Shown in pieces: positions 25,577 through 33,456 of a stretch of 64,000 bases of DNA. Under the pieces are notes generated by a model that saw nothing but the letters and a program-made list of their open reading frames with translations, did no database searches and was not told the DNA's origin. Within the stretch, counting starts at the first letter, position 1. Every line of letters starts with the position of its first letter. The translations under genes and the position numbers were made by a program. Origin of the DNA: Natrarchaeobaculum aegyptiacum (GTDB lineage: Archaea > Halobacteriota > Halobacteria > Halobacteriales > Natrialbaceae); contig NZ_CP019893.1 of the NCBI RefSeq assembly GCF_002156705.1, positions 2,976,001 to 3,040,000 on the forward strand, written 5' to 3'.

Positions 25577-26493
25577 CAGTCACCCCCCGTTTCGGCTCCG
25601 CGAAACCCCCCTGTCACCTCGTCGTCGTCCGCCGTCTCGGCTGCGACCGCCTCGAGGGCGTCGCTCGGTCCCTCAGCTGCAACGCTGCGGGCGTGACCCT
25701 CGAGCGCCGGTGGATCGCCGGTGACGAGCGTCGGCGAACCGAAGAAGCCGGATTTCGGTTCGACGTCGGCGATCGTACTCGCGCAGGTCGGACACTCCGG
25801 TTCGGTCAGGAGAGCGACGTCGACGCTCTCGCCACACTCCTCGCAGGCTGCGCTCGAAACGCCGAGCCGGTTCGCCGCGAGTTTGAGGCTCTCGACCCGG
25901 GCCCGCCGACGTTCGCGCTCGAGGAGCGTTTCCTGTCGCTCGCGAAGGTCGAGGACCGCCGAGGCGAGGACGGTCGCCCGCGACTCGACCTCGTCTGCGC
26001 GCTCGAGGAGGTGTTCGAGCACCTCCTCGAAGTTCTCGAAGCCTGCGTCGAGCCGGCGGTCGATGGCTTCGACGGTCCCCTGAACCGACTCGAGGTCGTC
26101 CTGATCGGCGTAGGAGGAGTGATCGTGGGCCGCCGGTGCCTTGGCGTCGGTCTCCCGTTTGACCTGGATAACTCGGTCGCGGACGTCCTCGAGGAGGTCC
26201 TGAAACTCTTCGCGGGCGTCCTCGATGTCGGTCTGGAGGTCGGTCTCGAGTTCCCGAAGGTCCGAATCGGCGGCGAGAGTATCGAGGTCCGCTGCGTCCG
26301 GGAGGCTCGAGAGGACGTCGGGATCGATCGCGTCGGCGTCGTCGGTGGCGACGGCGTGTGCGGCGAGAAGGAGTCGGCGACAGGTCTCTTCGCGGCTCTC
26401 GTCGTACCGATCGGCGACGTTCGCGAGCCAGTCGTCGACGTCGGGCGGGAGCGAGATGGATACGGGGGAGCGCTCCGTTTCCTCGCCAGCCAT
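25576..26493 (-). CDS. Ribbon-helix-helix/coiled-coil/zinc-ribbon protein of unknown function
   Basis: A 305-aa protein with a suggestive three-part layout. Residues about 8-50 (VSISLPPDVDDWLANVADRY) look like a ribbon-helix-helix DNA-binding motif. Residues about 75-210 are predicted coiled coil rich in Glu, Arg and Leu. Residues about 215-245 form a zinc ribbon with CEECGES and CPTCAS. This combination suggests a dimeric DNA-associated protein, but no precise function is known to me. It is coupled to the downstream 171-aa gene, which also carries a cysteine cluster. Confidence 0.65.
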   Translation of the reverse strand: MAGEETERSPVSISLPPDVDDWLANVADRYDESREETCRRLLLAAHAVATDDADAIDPDVLSSLPDAADLDTLAADSDLRELETDLQTDIEDAREEFQDLLEDVRDRVIQVKRETDAKAPAAHDHSSYADQDDLESVQGTVEAIDRRLDAGFENFEEVLEHLLERADEVESRATVLASAVLDLRERQETLLERERRRARVESLKLAANRLGVSSAACEECGESVDVALLTEPECPTCASTIADVEPKSGFFGSPTLVTGDPPALEGHARSVAAEGPSDALEAVAAETADDDEVTGGFRGAETGGD

Positions 26494-26596
26494 TTCGAGA
26501 CGCTACGGCCGTCCTGCTGATAAGGATTGTTGCCATCCACGATCTGCGTGAAAAGTTCTCACTCGCCAGTCCTGCGATTCCGCTCGAGTCCCCCCG

Positions 26597-26680
26597 GTGG
26601 CGGTCCAAGCCTGAACTGATAGCTCGAACCGATCGGCGTCAGTCGGATCGACCTATCGGTCGACGCCTGGAACGGCACTA
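26597..26680 (-). repeat. Dispersed repeat unit (84-nt copy), beginning with an IS-end-like sequence
   Basis: Read on the minus strand, this unit begins TAGTGCCGTTCCAGGCGTCG and ends in TTGGACCGCCAC. A 71-nt relative lies at 31190-31260, identical over most of its length but missing 13 nt in the middle. The first 21 nt also match the left end of the IS630 element at 31261. A small hairpin (TCGACC-GATA-GGTCGA) is kept in both copies. Its first three bases are the stop codon of the ATPase gene at 26678. Confidence 0.7.
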
Positions 26681-27514
26681 GCGGATCTTGCGGACGTTGC
26701 TGATGTCGAAGCCGCTGTCGTGGATCTCGGTCTCGAACTGGACGACGTTCTCGTCTTCGAGCCGCGAGAGAACGCCCCGGAGTTGCTCGACGACGAGGGT
26801 GCGAGCGCGTTCGGCGCCGCCGGTCTGCCAGCCGAACCGGAAGGTGCCGTCGGCGGCCTCCTTCAGTTGGCCCAGTTGCGTCTCCTCGAGGACGTCCGCG
26901 TTGACCAGCAGCAAGATGACGCCGCTCCAGCGGTGGGACGCCCGTGCGAGCCCCTTCAGCATGACCGTCAGGTCGGCCCACTCGAGGTGGTCGTCGGCGA
27001 CCGCGACGAGGTCGGTGATCGAGTCGACGACGACGAGATTGCCCGCTGCGTTGTCGGTCAGGTAGGCCGCGAACGCCTCGACGACGTCGTCCCTGCTGGT
27101 GTGGCTACCGAGACTCTGGAGGTCGGTCGGCCCGTCGTCGTACCACTCCCGGGGCACCGGCGTCGCCTCGAAGTACTCGCGTGCCAGTTCGCTAAAGGCC
27201 ACCTCGTCCATCCCCGTCTCGACGAAGTCGTCGTCCATGACGACGGCCATCTCGCTCGCGACGGCGTCGCGCTCGTCGGTGAAGGAGACGTAGTGTATCT
27301 GTTCGGGCAGCACCGCACCCTCCTCGAGGGTGCCGTAGTGGAGGTCGAACAACTCGTCTCGCGCGATAGCCAGTCCGTTCATCACCGTGCTCGTGTAGCA
27401 AAACTCCCGCGCGCCAGCGCCCGATTCCCCGGCGAGCAGGATCACGCTCCCGGCGGGAACGCCGCCGCCGATCGTCCGATCGAGCCGCGATATCCCAAGC
27501 GGCATCCGCTCCAT
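26678..27514 (-). CDS. RecA/KaiC-superfamily ATPase-like protein with degenerate Walker A
   Basis: A 278-aa RecA-fold protein of the haloarchaeal KaiC-like (HTR-like) group. The start MERMPLGISRLDRTIGGGVP is typical of KaiC/RadA domains. The P-loop position reads GESGAGAREF (residues 29-38), where the GKT/GKS expected at its end is GAR, so nucleotide binding may be lost or altered. The Walker B-like strand is NLVVVDSITDL. Such haloarchaeal proteins are often regulators or accessory factors, and no substrate is known. The stop codon is also the first codon of the dispersed repeat unit that follows. Confidence 0.75.
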   Translation of the reverse strand: MERMPLGISRLDRTIGGGVPAGSVILLAGESGAGAREFCYTSTVMNGLAIARDELFDLHYGTLEEGAVLPEQIHYVSFTDERDAVASEMAVVMDDDFVETGMDEVAFSELAREYFEATPVPREWYDDGPTDLQSLGSHTSRDDVVEAFAAYLTDNAAGNLVVVDSITDLVAVADDHLEWADLTVMLKGLARASHRWSGVILLLVNADVLEETQLGQLKEAADGTFRFGWQTGGAERARTLVVEQLRGVLSRLEDENVVQFETEIHDSGFDISNVRKIR

Positions 27515-27608
27515 ACCGCCTGTCTCGAGGGCAGGCGCTTACCTGTTGTGGCACCAGTCGGCCGCCGCTTTTCACGATGGAATCGGATCCACTGCGGTGG
27601 CGGAATCG

Positions 27609-28586
27609 TCACTCCTCGAGTCTCACGCGCGCTCCCTCGCTCGCTGCCTGCGACAGCACGACTCGCCCGTCGAGTCCCTCGCACTCGAGGGCGTCCTCGG
27701 CGGCTGCCCGGGCCTCGTCGACGTGGGCGCGATCGGTCACGCCGTAGACGACCGGCCCCCACGAGGACTGGCCGACGCCCGAGAGGACGGGACAGTCCTC
27801 GAGCGCTTCGACGAGGACGCCCGCGGGCGGGCGGAAGACCCCGCCCTGGGCGTCGGCGTACCAGCTGCCGTTCTTGCGACCGATCTCGGCGATCGCCTCG
27901 CCGAAGGACTCGAGGCGGCCGGCGGCTGCGGCCGGGAGGAGTTTTCGGGTGACGATGCCGGCGATTTCGTCGGCGACCGCGGGGTCGGCTCGCTCGACGA
28001 CGGTTCGCATGCTCGCGTCTTCGTCGTCGCCGCTGCGGCCGGGCTGGGCGTCGGGGACGATCACGAGAAAGCGCCAGTCGTCGGGCAGATCGTGGCGCGC
28101 GACGACCGGGGGAACCGTCCAGTCACCCGCCGCAGGTGGTTCGGTCGTAAAGCGATTCGTCGGGTGGCCAGCGTCGACGACGAACCCGCCGGCCTCGAAC
28201 GTCGCGACCCCGACGCCGCTCCGGCCGCCCCGGCCCATCGCCGGTGCACGAGAGCGGACCCGCGGCTCGAGGTCGTGGGCCCTTGCAGTCGCCGCGAGGA
28301 CGGCCAGCGCGAGTTGCGTCCCGCTGCCGAGACCGACGTGACGCGGAAGCCGTTCCTCCAGGGTGAGTGAGACGCCGGAGACCTCGAGGACGTCGACGGC
28401 CCGCTGGGCGTAGTCGGCGACGAGCGAGTCGTCGGCCTCGACGCTCGAGGCTGGTTCGGCGACGACCGTCACGCGAGGTGCTGTGAGACCGACGCCGATG
28501 CCGCCGTAGAGGCGGCGGCGCGCGAGTGAGAGATTCTGAAATCCGACGTGGAGGCGGCCCCCGGTGGTGACGGTCGCGCGTGTCAT
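27609..28586 (-). CDS. Beta-ribofuranosylaminobenzene 5'-phosphate synthase family protein (GHMP fold)
   Basis: A 325-aa GHMP-kinase-fold protein. The start TVTTGGRLHVGFQNLS and the glycine-rich loop PRHVGLGSGTQLALAVL are characteristic of RFAP synthase, which joins PRPP with p-aminobenzoate (or hydroxybenzoate) at the head of methanopterin-type cofactor synthesis. Haloarchaea use folates rather than complete methanopterin, so the role of this widely kept homologue is uncertain. FolC lies in the same window but 34 kb away. The ATG at 28586 is preferred over longer upstream extensions because the family sequence begins there. Confidence 0.82.
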   Translation of the reverse strand: MTRATVTTGGRLHVGFQNLSLARRRLYGGIGVGLTAPRVTVVAEPASSVEADDSLVADYAQRAVDVLEVSGVSLTLEERLPRHVGLGSGTQLALAVLAATARAHDLEPRVRSRAPAMGRGGRSGVGVATFEAGGFVVDAGHPTNRFTTEPPAAGDWTVPPVVARHDLPDDWRFLVIVPDAQPGRSGDDEDASMRTVVERADPAVADEIAGIVTRKLLPAAAAGRLESFGEAIAEIGRKNGSWYADAQGGVFRPPAGVLVEALEDCPVLSGVGQSSWGPVVYGVTDRAHVDEARAAAEDALECEGLDGRVVLSQAASEGARVRLEE

Positions 28587-28765
28587 CCGTATCCGGGCTA
28601 GCGCGCTCCCGTCAAAGGGGGTTTCGACGGTGGCAACGTCTGGGACGTTCTCGACCAGTTTGGTCTTGTGAGGCCGTGAGCCGACGGGTGTGCGTCTCGA
28701 CGGCGCTCTCACCGTTCTTCGTCCGTGGAGTACCGGTCTCCGTCTCGGGGACGGTGGACCGGTCG

Positions 28766-29092
28766 CTACCGGGTAGACGCGTCGTACGTAACGTGAACGG
28801 TCGGGGTATGCGGTGAGTCGGGTGCGGGGACACCGTTCCAGTCGACGAGGTGGACGTTCGCCATGCGGCCGGAGAAGCGAAACCGGCGCACGCCGACGTC
28901 GATCGTTCCCTCGGCGACCTGGTCGGTGACGACTGTCGCGTCCGCGGCTGGATCCTGTCCGACCATCTCGAGGTCGCCGTCGACGGCGATCTCGTAGGAG
29001 GCGGGGACGCCGCGCCCGACGATCGTCACGAGGTTCGGAAGGGGATCGGTTGACTGTGCTGACTGGCTGCGTACCGGAACGTCGCGTGCCAT
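28766..29092 (-). CDS. Conserved haloarchaeal hypothetical protein
   Basis: A 108-aa acidic beta-rich protein with no signal peptide and no family I can name. It contains NLVTIVGRGVPASYEIAVDG and RRFRFSGRMANVHLVDWNG, a regular alternation that looks like a small beta-sandwich. The start at 29092 (MARDVPVRS) is chosen over a much longer open frame because upstream codons lose haloarchaeal character and a TATA-like stretch (TATACCGCC on the minus strand near 29120) precedes it. Confidence 0.55.
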   Translation of the reverse strand: MARDVPVRSQSAQSTDPLPNLVTIVGRGVPASYEIAVDGDLEMVGQDPAADATVVTDQVAEGTIDVGVRRFRFSGRMANVHLVDWNGVPAPDSPHTPTVHVTYDASTR

Positions 29093-29328
29093 AGTTCGAC
29101 GAGGCGAATCCGGCGGTATAAGTTTTCTTGCTCGCGAATTGGCCGGTCTCGGTGACTTCCATCGGGCTTGACAAGCCGACGGCCGTCGGCTGCACGAGGC
29201 GGTCCCGGCGAGCCACCACTCTCTCGGGGGTCTGACCGCTCGCAGTAATCTGTCTATCCAGCGGCAACAACTGTTTTGTTTCTCTATTAGAGATAACACG
29301 ATCACACCACGGTTACTGTTTCGCAGAC

Positions 29329-29484
29329 ATGGCAAGCCAATCGATTCACCTGACTGAGTATCGACAGCGGCGTATCGCGCGTGACGACCATCACTGGTGG
29401 ACGACTTCCCGACCGGTAGCCGAGCAGACCCTGACCAGGTCCGAAACGGCTGATCGCTCGTCTGTTCGGAGTGCCGACCGATGA
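29329..29484 (+). CDS. 51-aa ORF translationally coupled to the opsin-like gene
   Basis: A short reading frame (MASQSIHLTEYRQRRIARDD at its N-terminus) of 51 residues whose TGA overlaps the start of the opsin-like gene (ATGA at 29481). It has a tandem Trp pair and many Arg, no cysteines and no hydrophobic segment. In Halobacterium, small genes such as brz and brb lie near bop and regulate it, but this one lacks the zinc-finger cysteines of Brz, so homology is not claimed. The overlap is the main reason to take it as real. Confidence 0.45.
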   Translation: MASQSIHLTEYRQRRIARDDHHWWTTSRPVAEQTLTRSETADRSSVRSADR

Positions 29485-30224
29485 TCGAACACACGACGCT
29501 CTTCGGGCTCTCGAGTGGCATCATCGGGTTGATGGCGGTCGTTTTCTTCGGCTGGACCGTCAGGCGATCGTCGCGGTTTCGTGTATACGGATTTGCCGTC
29601 GTCGTCGCTTGCGGTGCCATGAGCGTGGCCTATCTCCTCATGGCTGCCGAGGTGTTGACCGTCACCACGACTGGGAGAGAGGAATCTGTCGCCCGATTCT
29701 TCGGGTACACGATCGCGTGGGCTGCCGTCTGTGGAGTCGTCGGTGCAGTTACCGACGCAGACCGCCGGTACGTCATCGGATTGCTCGTGTTCGTCCTCGG
29801 GTGTCTCTGGGGAACCTTCGCGAGTTGGGTTCTGGGCGGTCTCGCCGGGACGGTCGTTTCGATCGGTATCTTCACGTCGCTGATCGCCATGGTATACGTG
29901 CTGTTCGGGCCGCTGACGAACTCGGCTCGGACGGTCAGCGCTGACCGACTGTTGCTCTACGAGAAGACACGAAATCTGGTGATCCTGGTCTTCGCTGGCC
30001 TCCTCCTCACGGGGCTCGTCTCCGAACAGAACTTCGGGCTGACCGACGCGTTCGTCGGTCAGTTAGCCGCGACGTACATCGATCTGGTCTGGCTCGCTGG
30101 CTTCGGCGGGCTGGTCTTTCGCTATCAGGATGCCCTCGAAGAGGCAGGGAACGGGCCGCTGGGGACGACGACCCGTGACGACGACTCGAGTCTCGGTGAG
30201 TCAGCTGCTGGAGCGGCGAACTGA
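29481..30224 (+). CDS. Bacteriorhodopsin-fold protein lacking the retinal-binding lysine
   Basis: A 247-aa seven-helix membrane protein. Three stretches align by eye with bacteriorhodopsin. In helix C, ARFFGYTIAWAAV starts with Arg72 in place of R82, but D85 has become Gly75, W86 has become Tyr76 and D96 has become Val86. Helix E ends in YVLFGPL (YVLFFG in bR). In helix G, YIDLVWLAGFGGLVFR keeps Asp201 (D212) but has Leu205 where the Schiff-base K216 belongs. It therefore cannot bind retinal by the usual linkage and cannot pump protons in the known way. Fungal opsin-related proteins are a precedent for lysine-less members. A signalling or chaperone-like role is inference. Confidence 0.75.
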   Translation: MIEHTTLFGLSSGIIGLMAVVFFGWTVRRSSRFRVYGFAVVVACGAMSVAYLLMAAEVLTVTTTGREESVARFFGYTIAWAAVCGVVGAVTDADRRYVIGLLVFVLGCLWGTFASWVLGGLAGTVVSIGIFTSLIAMVYVLFGPLTNSARTVSADRLLLYEKTRNLVILVFAGLLLTGLVSEQNFGLTDAFVGQLAATYIDLVWLAGFGGLVFRYQDALEEAGNGPLGTTTRDDDSSLGESAAGAAN

Positions 30225-30377
30225 GCGGCAGCGACGGTGACCTGCTGTCCTGTTTTCACGGCAGTTCGATCGTCGCCCCGGTCGCTCGGCCGTTGGTTTC
30301 GCGACACTCGAGCCACGCCCATCGTGTGCTCGAGTGTCCACAGCCGGTCAGCGGTTACGGCGTCACCGCGGTCGCGG

Positions 30378-30806
30378 TCACAATCGCTTCGCAACGACGG
30401 CCGCGTACAGGACGCGCCAGCCGAGGATAGCGACCAGCCCGGTGCCGGTCATCACGAGGCCGAACGGCCATTCGGCACCGCCAGCAAAGAGGTCGGACGC
30501 TCGCAGGAGGAGGCCGATGTTCGCCGCCGCGATCCAGCTGACTGCGCTCAGGCGGACGGCTCGAGGCACCGACGTCGCGACCTCGCGGGCGTACACCCCG
30601 GCGAGCAGCGAAGCGACGACCCAGCCGGCGACGAACGGGATCATCGTCTCGACGGACGCGACCGGGTCCGACAGGAGGCTGATCCCGTGGGAACGCTGGC
30701 CGAGGAGGATCAGTACGGCGATCACCAGCACGTCGACCGCCGCGAGTGTCAGGACGCGTGGATCGGTGCTGCCGGACCACTCGGCACTGCGCGTTGTCGC
30801 GTTCAT
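30378..30806 (-). CDS. DUF3054-family membrane protein
   Basis: A 142-aa protein with four predicted transmembrane helices, starting at about residues 20, 52, 84 and 114. The pattern LAAVDVLVIAVLILLGQRSHG near the N-terminus and FVAGWVVASLLAGVY in the second helix is typical of DUF3054, a small membrane family of unknown function found in haloarchaea and actinobacteria. It converges with the opsin-like gene. Nothing in the context reveals its role. Confidence 0.75.
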   Translation of the reverse strand: MNATTRSAEWSGSTDPRVLTLAAVDVLVIAVLILLGQRSHGISLLSDPVASVETMIPFVAGWVVASLLAGVYAREVATSVPRAVRLSAVSWIAAANIGLLLRASDLFAGGAEWPFGLVMTGTGLVAILGWRVLYAAVVAKRL

Positions 30807-31189
30807 GGCTGTTCTTCCGGATCGTATCCCTATCTGTCTCCCGATTCAGTTGCGACAGAGTCGACTCGATAGCCTGCGATGGATCGAGTCAGTCGACCTC
30901 GAGGCGTTCACGGACCACAGACGTCGACACAGGTGTCGCTACTCGCTGGGACAGTCTTCGAGTGGAGTGGTCGATTCCGGCACCGTACGCGAGCGCAGAA
31001 ACGGTGAAATCGGCGACACGTGGTCGCCGAGACGTCCAACGGACGGAGCACTGCGAGGTCGACCCCCGCATCTTCCTCGAGTCTCGACAGGGACTTTGTT
31101 ATCGTCGTCGTTCCTCCTCGTGGCGTGGTGCGGTGAAACCGGTGACACGTCTCACTCGAGGACTCCGCTGGATGCGAGTACGCACTGCC
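30807..31189. other. Gene-free stretch left of the IS630 element
   Basis: About 383 nt with no gene I can support. Two loosely similar segments occur near 31000 and 31130 (GGTGAAATCGGCGACACG and GGTGAAACCGGTGACACG). It may be degraded sequence associated with repeated insertion at this site. Confidence 0.4.
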
Positions 31190-31260
31190 TAGTACCGTTC
31201 CAGGCGTCGACCGATAGGTCGATCCGACTGTCGCCGATCAGTTCAGGCATAGACCGCCAC
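31190..31260 (+). repeat. Dispersed repeat unit (71-nt copy) abutting the IS630 element
   Basis: This copy begins TAGTACCGTTCCAGGCGTCG, ends GACCGCCAC, and is followed at once by the IS left end, which starts with the same 21 nt in the same orientation. The relative at 26597-26680 is inverted with respect to it. It could be a deleted (MITE-like) derivative of the same element family. Confidence 0.65.
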
Positions 31261-32476
31261 TAGTACCGTTCCAGGCGTCGAGTGACTAGTTCTCAGCCTC
31301 CTCGAGAGTTGGATAGAGCCGGTGTAATTTCGTTCGAGCGTCCTGGTTAGTGAATTGCCAGTCGATCGTGGCATCCATCTCGTTGCGCTCGGCTTCCCAC
31401 GCAGCGACCTCCGACCGGAGGGTCGCTGCGTCGGGAATGCGGCGGTTGAGACACTGGGTCTGGAGCGAACTCCAGACGAGTTCGGCCATATTCAGCCAAC
31501 TGCCGTGCGTGGGCGTGTAGTAGAACTCCAGTCGATCGAGATACTCGCGTGCTTTCTCGGGTGTGAGGAATCGATAGAATGCAGCGGGATTGTGCGTACT
31601 GAGATTATCCACGACTACCCGGATGCGGTCCGCATCCGGGTAGTCGTCAGCGATCGCCACCATGCAGTCGATCCACTCGGACGTTCGTCGGCGTTCCGTC
31701 ACGTGAAGGCGACACTGGCCAGTCAACGGCTCAGTCGCAACGTGGAGCATTCGGGTCCCATTGCGTTCGTAGTGATGGTCTGTTCGAGCGACCGCTCCCG
31801 GTTTCGCCGGGAGCGGGTCGCGGACGTGCTTGCGAAGTTCCTTGCTGGACTCGTCGAAACAGACGACTGGACGGCTCTCGTCGTACGGTTCTTCGTACAG
31901 CGAAAGGATCGTTTCCATCCGGTAGACGAACTCGGCGTTCTCTTTTGGCGGAATCAGCCAGTACTCAGAGCGGTGTGGCTTCAGGTCGTTTTTTTAACCG
32001 CTGTCTGACGGTTTCCTCGGAGATCGAGTCGAACTCGATCTCCTCAAGGGTGACAAGGCGGTCAGCAAGCAAGGCGTACGTCCAGCGAGTGTGACCTTCT
32101 GGAGGCTCTGAACAGGCGAGAGCGACGAGATGTGCTTCAGCACGACCATCAAGTTTCGGCGTGTAGTCTCTGTCGGGTTTGCGGCGATGGATCGCCGCAA
32201 TCCCTCGCTCAGCGTACGCTTTTCGTGTTCGGTGAGGTGTCGAGATGCCGCAGTCGAGGTGCTCACAGATCGTAGGATCTGTGAGCCCCTCATCACTCTT
32301 TAGAAGAATCTTGGCACGGGTGATGGCTTCGGCTCTGTGTTCTCCTTTCGTGACGAACTCCGTGAGTTCACGGCGTTCTTCCTCTGTGAGGTCAACAACG
32401 TGCTTCTTTCGTCCCATTACTGTAGATACGCGTCCAGAGTAGATAACCTAGTCTGTCGACATTTGGGACAGTACTA
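31261..32476 (-). mobile_element. IS630-family insertion sequence
   Basis: A 1,216-nt element bounded by TA dinucleotides, as expected for the IS630/Tc1 superfamily. The ends are imperfect inverted repeats: 31261-31281 (TAGTACCGTTCCAGGCGTCGA without its last base is 20 nt) against 32456-32476, matching at 16 of 21 positions when one is complemented. It contains one transposase read on the minus strand in two frames. It separates the DUF3054/opsin region from sod. Confidence 0.85.
31286..32417 (-). pseudogene. IS630 transposase in two frames (frameshift at an A7 run)
   Basis: The N-terminal part (32417 down to 31965) holds the helix-turn-helix region and ends in a shifted tail after RQRLKK. 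The C-terminal part (through 31286) reads on in the +1 frame as NDLKPHRSEYWLIPPKENAE and carries a complete DDE triad: VVCFDESSKEL, RVVVDNLSTHN and GSWLNMAELVW. The two frames meet at TTAAAAAAACG near 31990, where an A7 run could allow slippage. Either a one-base change has broken the gene, or a fused product is made by programmed frameshifting, as in other insertion sequences. Confidence 0.8.
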
Positions 32477-32739
32477 GACCCGGGACAGACGTCGGAACGG
32501 AACGTCCCAACTGACGGGCAGCGGACGGTCCCCGCCGCCGCTCTCGAGTGTCGTCTCGAGTCGGCTGCTGGTCTCGGTTGTGATCCTCGCCGCCGCCGCT
32601 GAAAGGTTTAACACGCGGTTCGTGGTGTTTCCGTACGTCGCCCGCGGCCGTCGCGGGACCCACTGAAGTGAGGTGTGATATCATTTCACTCCTCAACACT
32701 TAACAGGAGAGATACCGATACAGATAACAGGTGTTATCC

Positions 32740-33342
32740 ATGACTGACCACGAACTTCCACCACTTCCGTACGACTACGACGCACTCGAGCCATCGATCT
32801 CCGAGCAGGTCGTGACCTGGCATCACGACACCCACCACCAGGGCTACGTAAACGGCCTGAACTCGGCCGAAGAGACTCTCGCGGAGAACCGCGAATCCGG
32901 CGACTTCGACTCGACGCCGGGCGCACTCAGTTCGGTCACCCACAACGGCTGTGGACACTACCTCCACACGCTGTTCTGGGAGAACATGAGTCCGGACGGC
33001 GGCGGCGAGCCAGCGGGCGACCTCGCCGAGCGCATCGAGGAGGACTTCGGCTCCTACGAGGGCTGGAAAGGCGAGTTCGAAGCCGCTGCCGGCGCCGCCG
33101 GTGGCTGGGCGCTGCTGGTCTACGACCCCGTCGCCAAGCAGCTTCGCAACGTCGCGGTCGACAAGCACGACCAGGGCGCACTCTGGGGTTCTCACCCAAT
33201 CCTCGCCTGTGACGTCTGGGAGCACTCGTACTACTACGACTACGGCCCAGACCGTGGCAGCTTCGTCGAGGGCTTCTTCGACGTCGTCAACTGGGACAAG
33301 GTCGACGAAGAGTACCAGAAGTGCATCGACCACTTCGAGTAA
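32740..33342 (+). CDS. sod: Superoxide dismutase (Mn/Fe family)
   Basis: A 200-aa iron/manganese superoxide dismutase, which converts superoxide to oxygen and hydrogen peroxide in the cytoplasm. Metal ligands are visible: WHHDTHHQGYVNGLN near residue 27, CGHYLHTLFWENM near residue 75, and DVWEHSYYYDYG near residue 160 with the Asp and His ligands. The ATG at 32740 gives the conserved start MTDHELPPLPYDYDALEP; an upstream GTG adds three residues. AT-rich sequence (GATATCATTTC) near 32690 may be part of the promoter. A redox-linked dehydrogenase follows. Confidence 0.95.
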   Translation: MTDHELPPLPYDYDALEPSISEQVVTWHHDTHHQGYVNGLNSAEETLAENRESGDFDSTPGALSSVTHNGCGHYLHTLFWENMSPDGGGEPAGDLAERIEEDFGSYEGWKGEFEAAAGAAGGWALLVYDPVAKQLRNVAVDKHDQGALWGSHPILACDVWEHSYYYDYGPDRGSFVEGFFDVVNWDKVDEEYQKCIDHFE

Positions 33343-33456
33343 GTCGGAACGCGACGATTCGGTCAATCTCGAACTTTTCTGCAACGTATCTGCCCAGCCC
33401 CCGGTGTCCCCAACTGGCAGTAGGATTATCCCGTCCGCGCTCGTCACTGTCGGGAA

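Noticed and set aside
29481-30224. Functional proton pump or sensory rhodopsin
   Set aside because: The retinal-binding lysine and the D85 and D96 equivalents are all missing.
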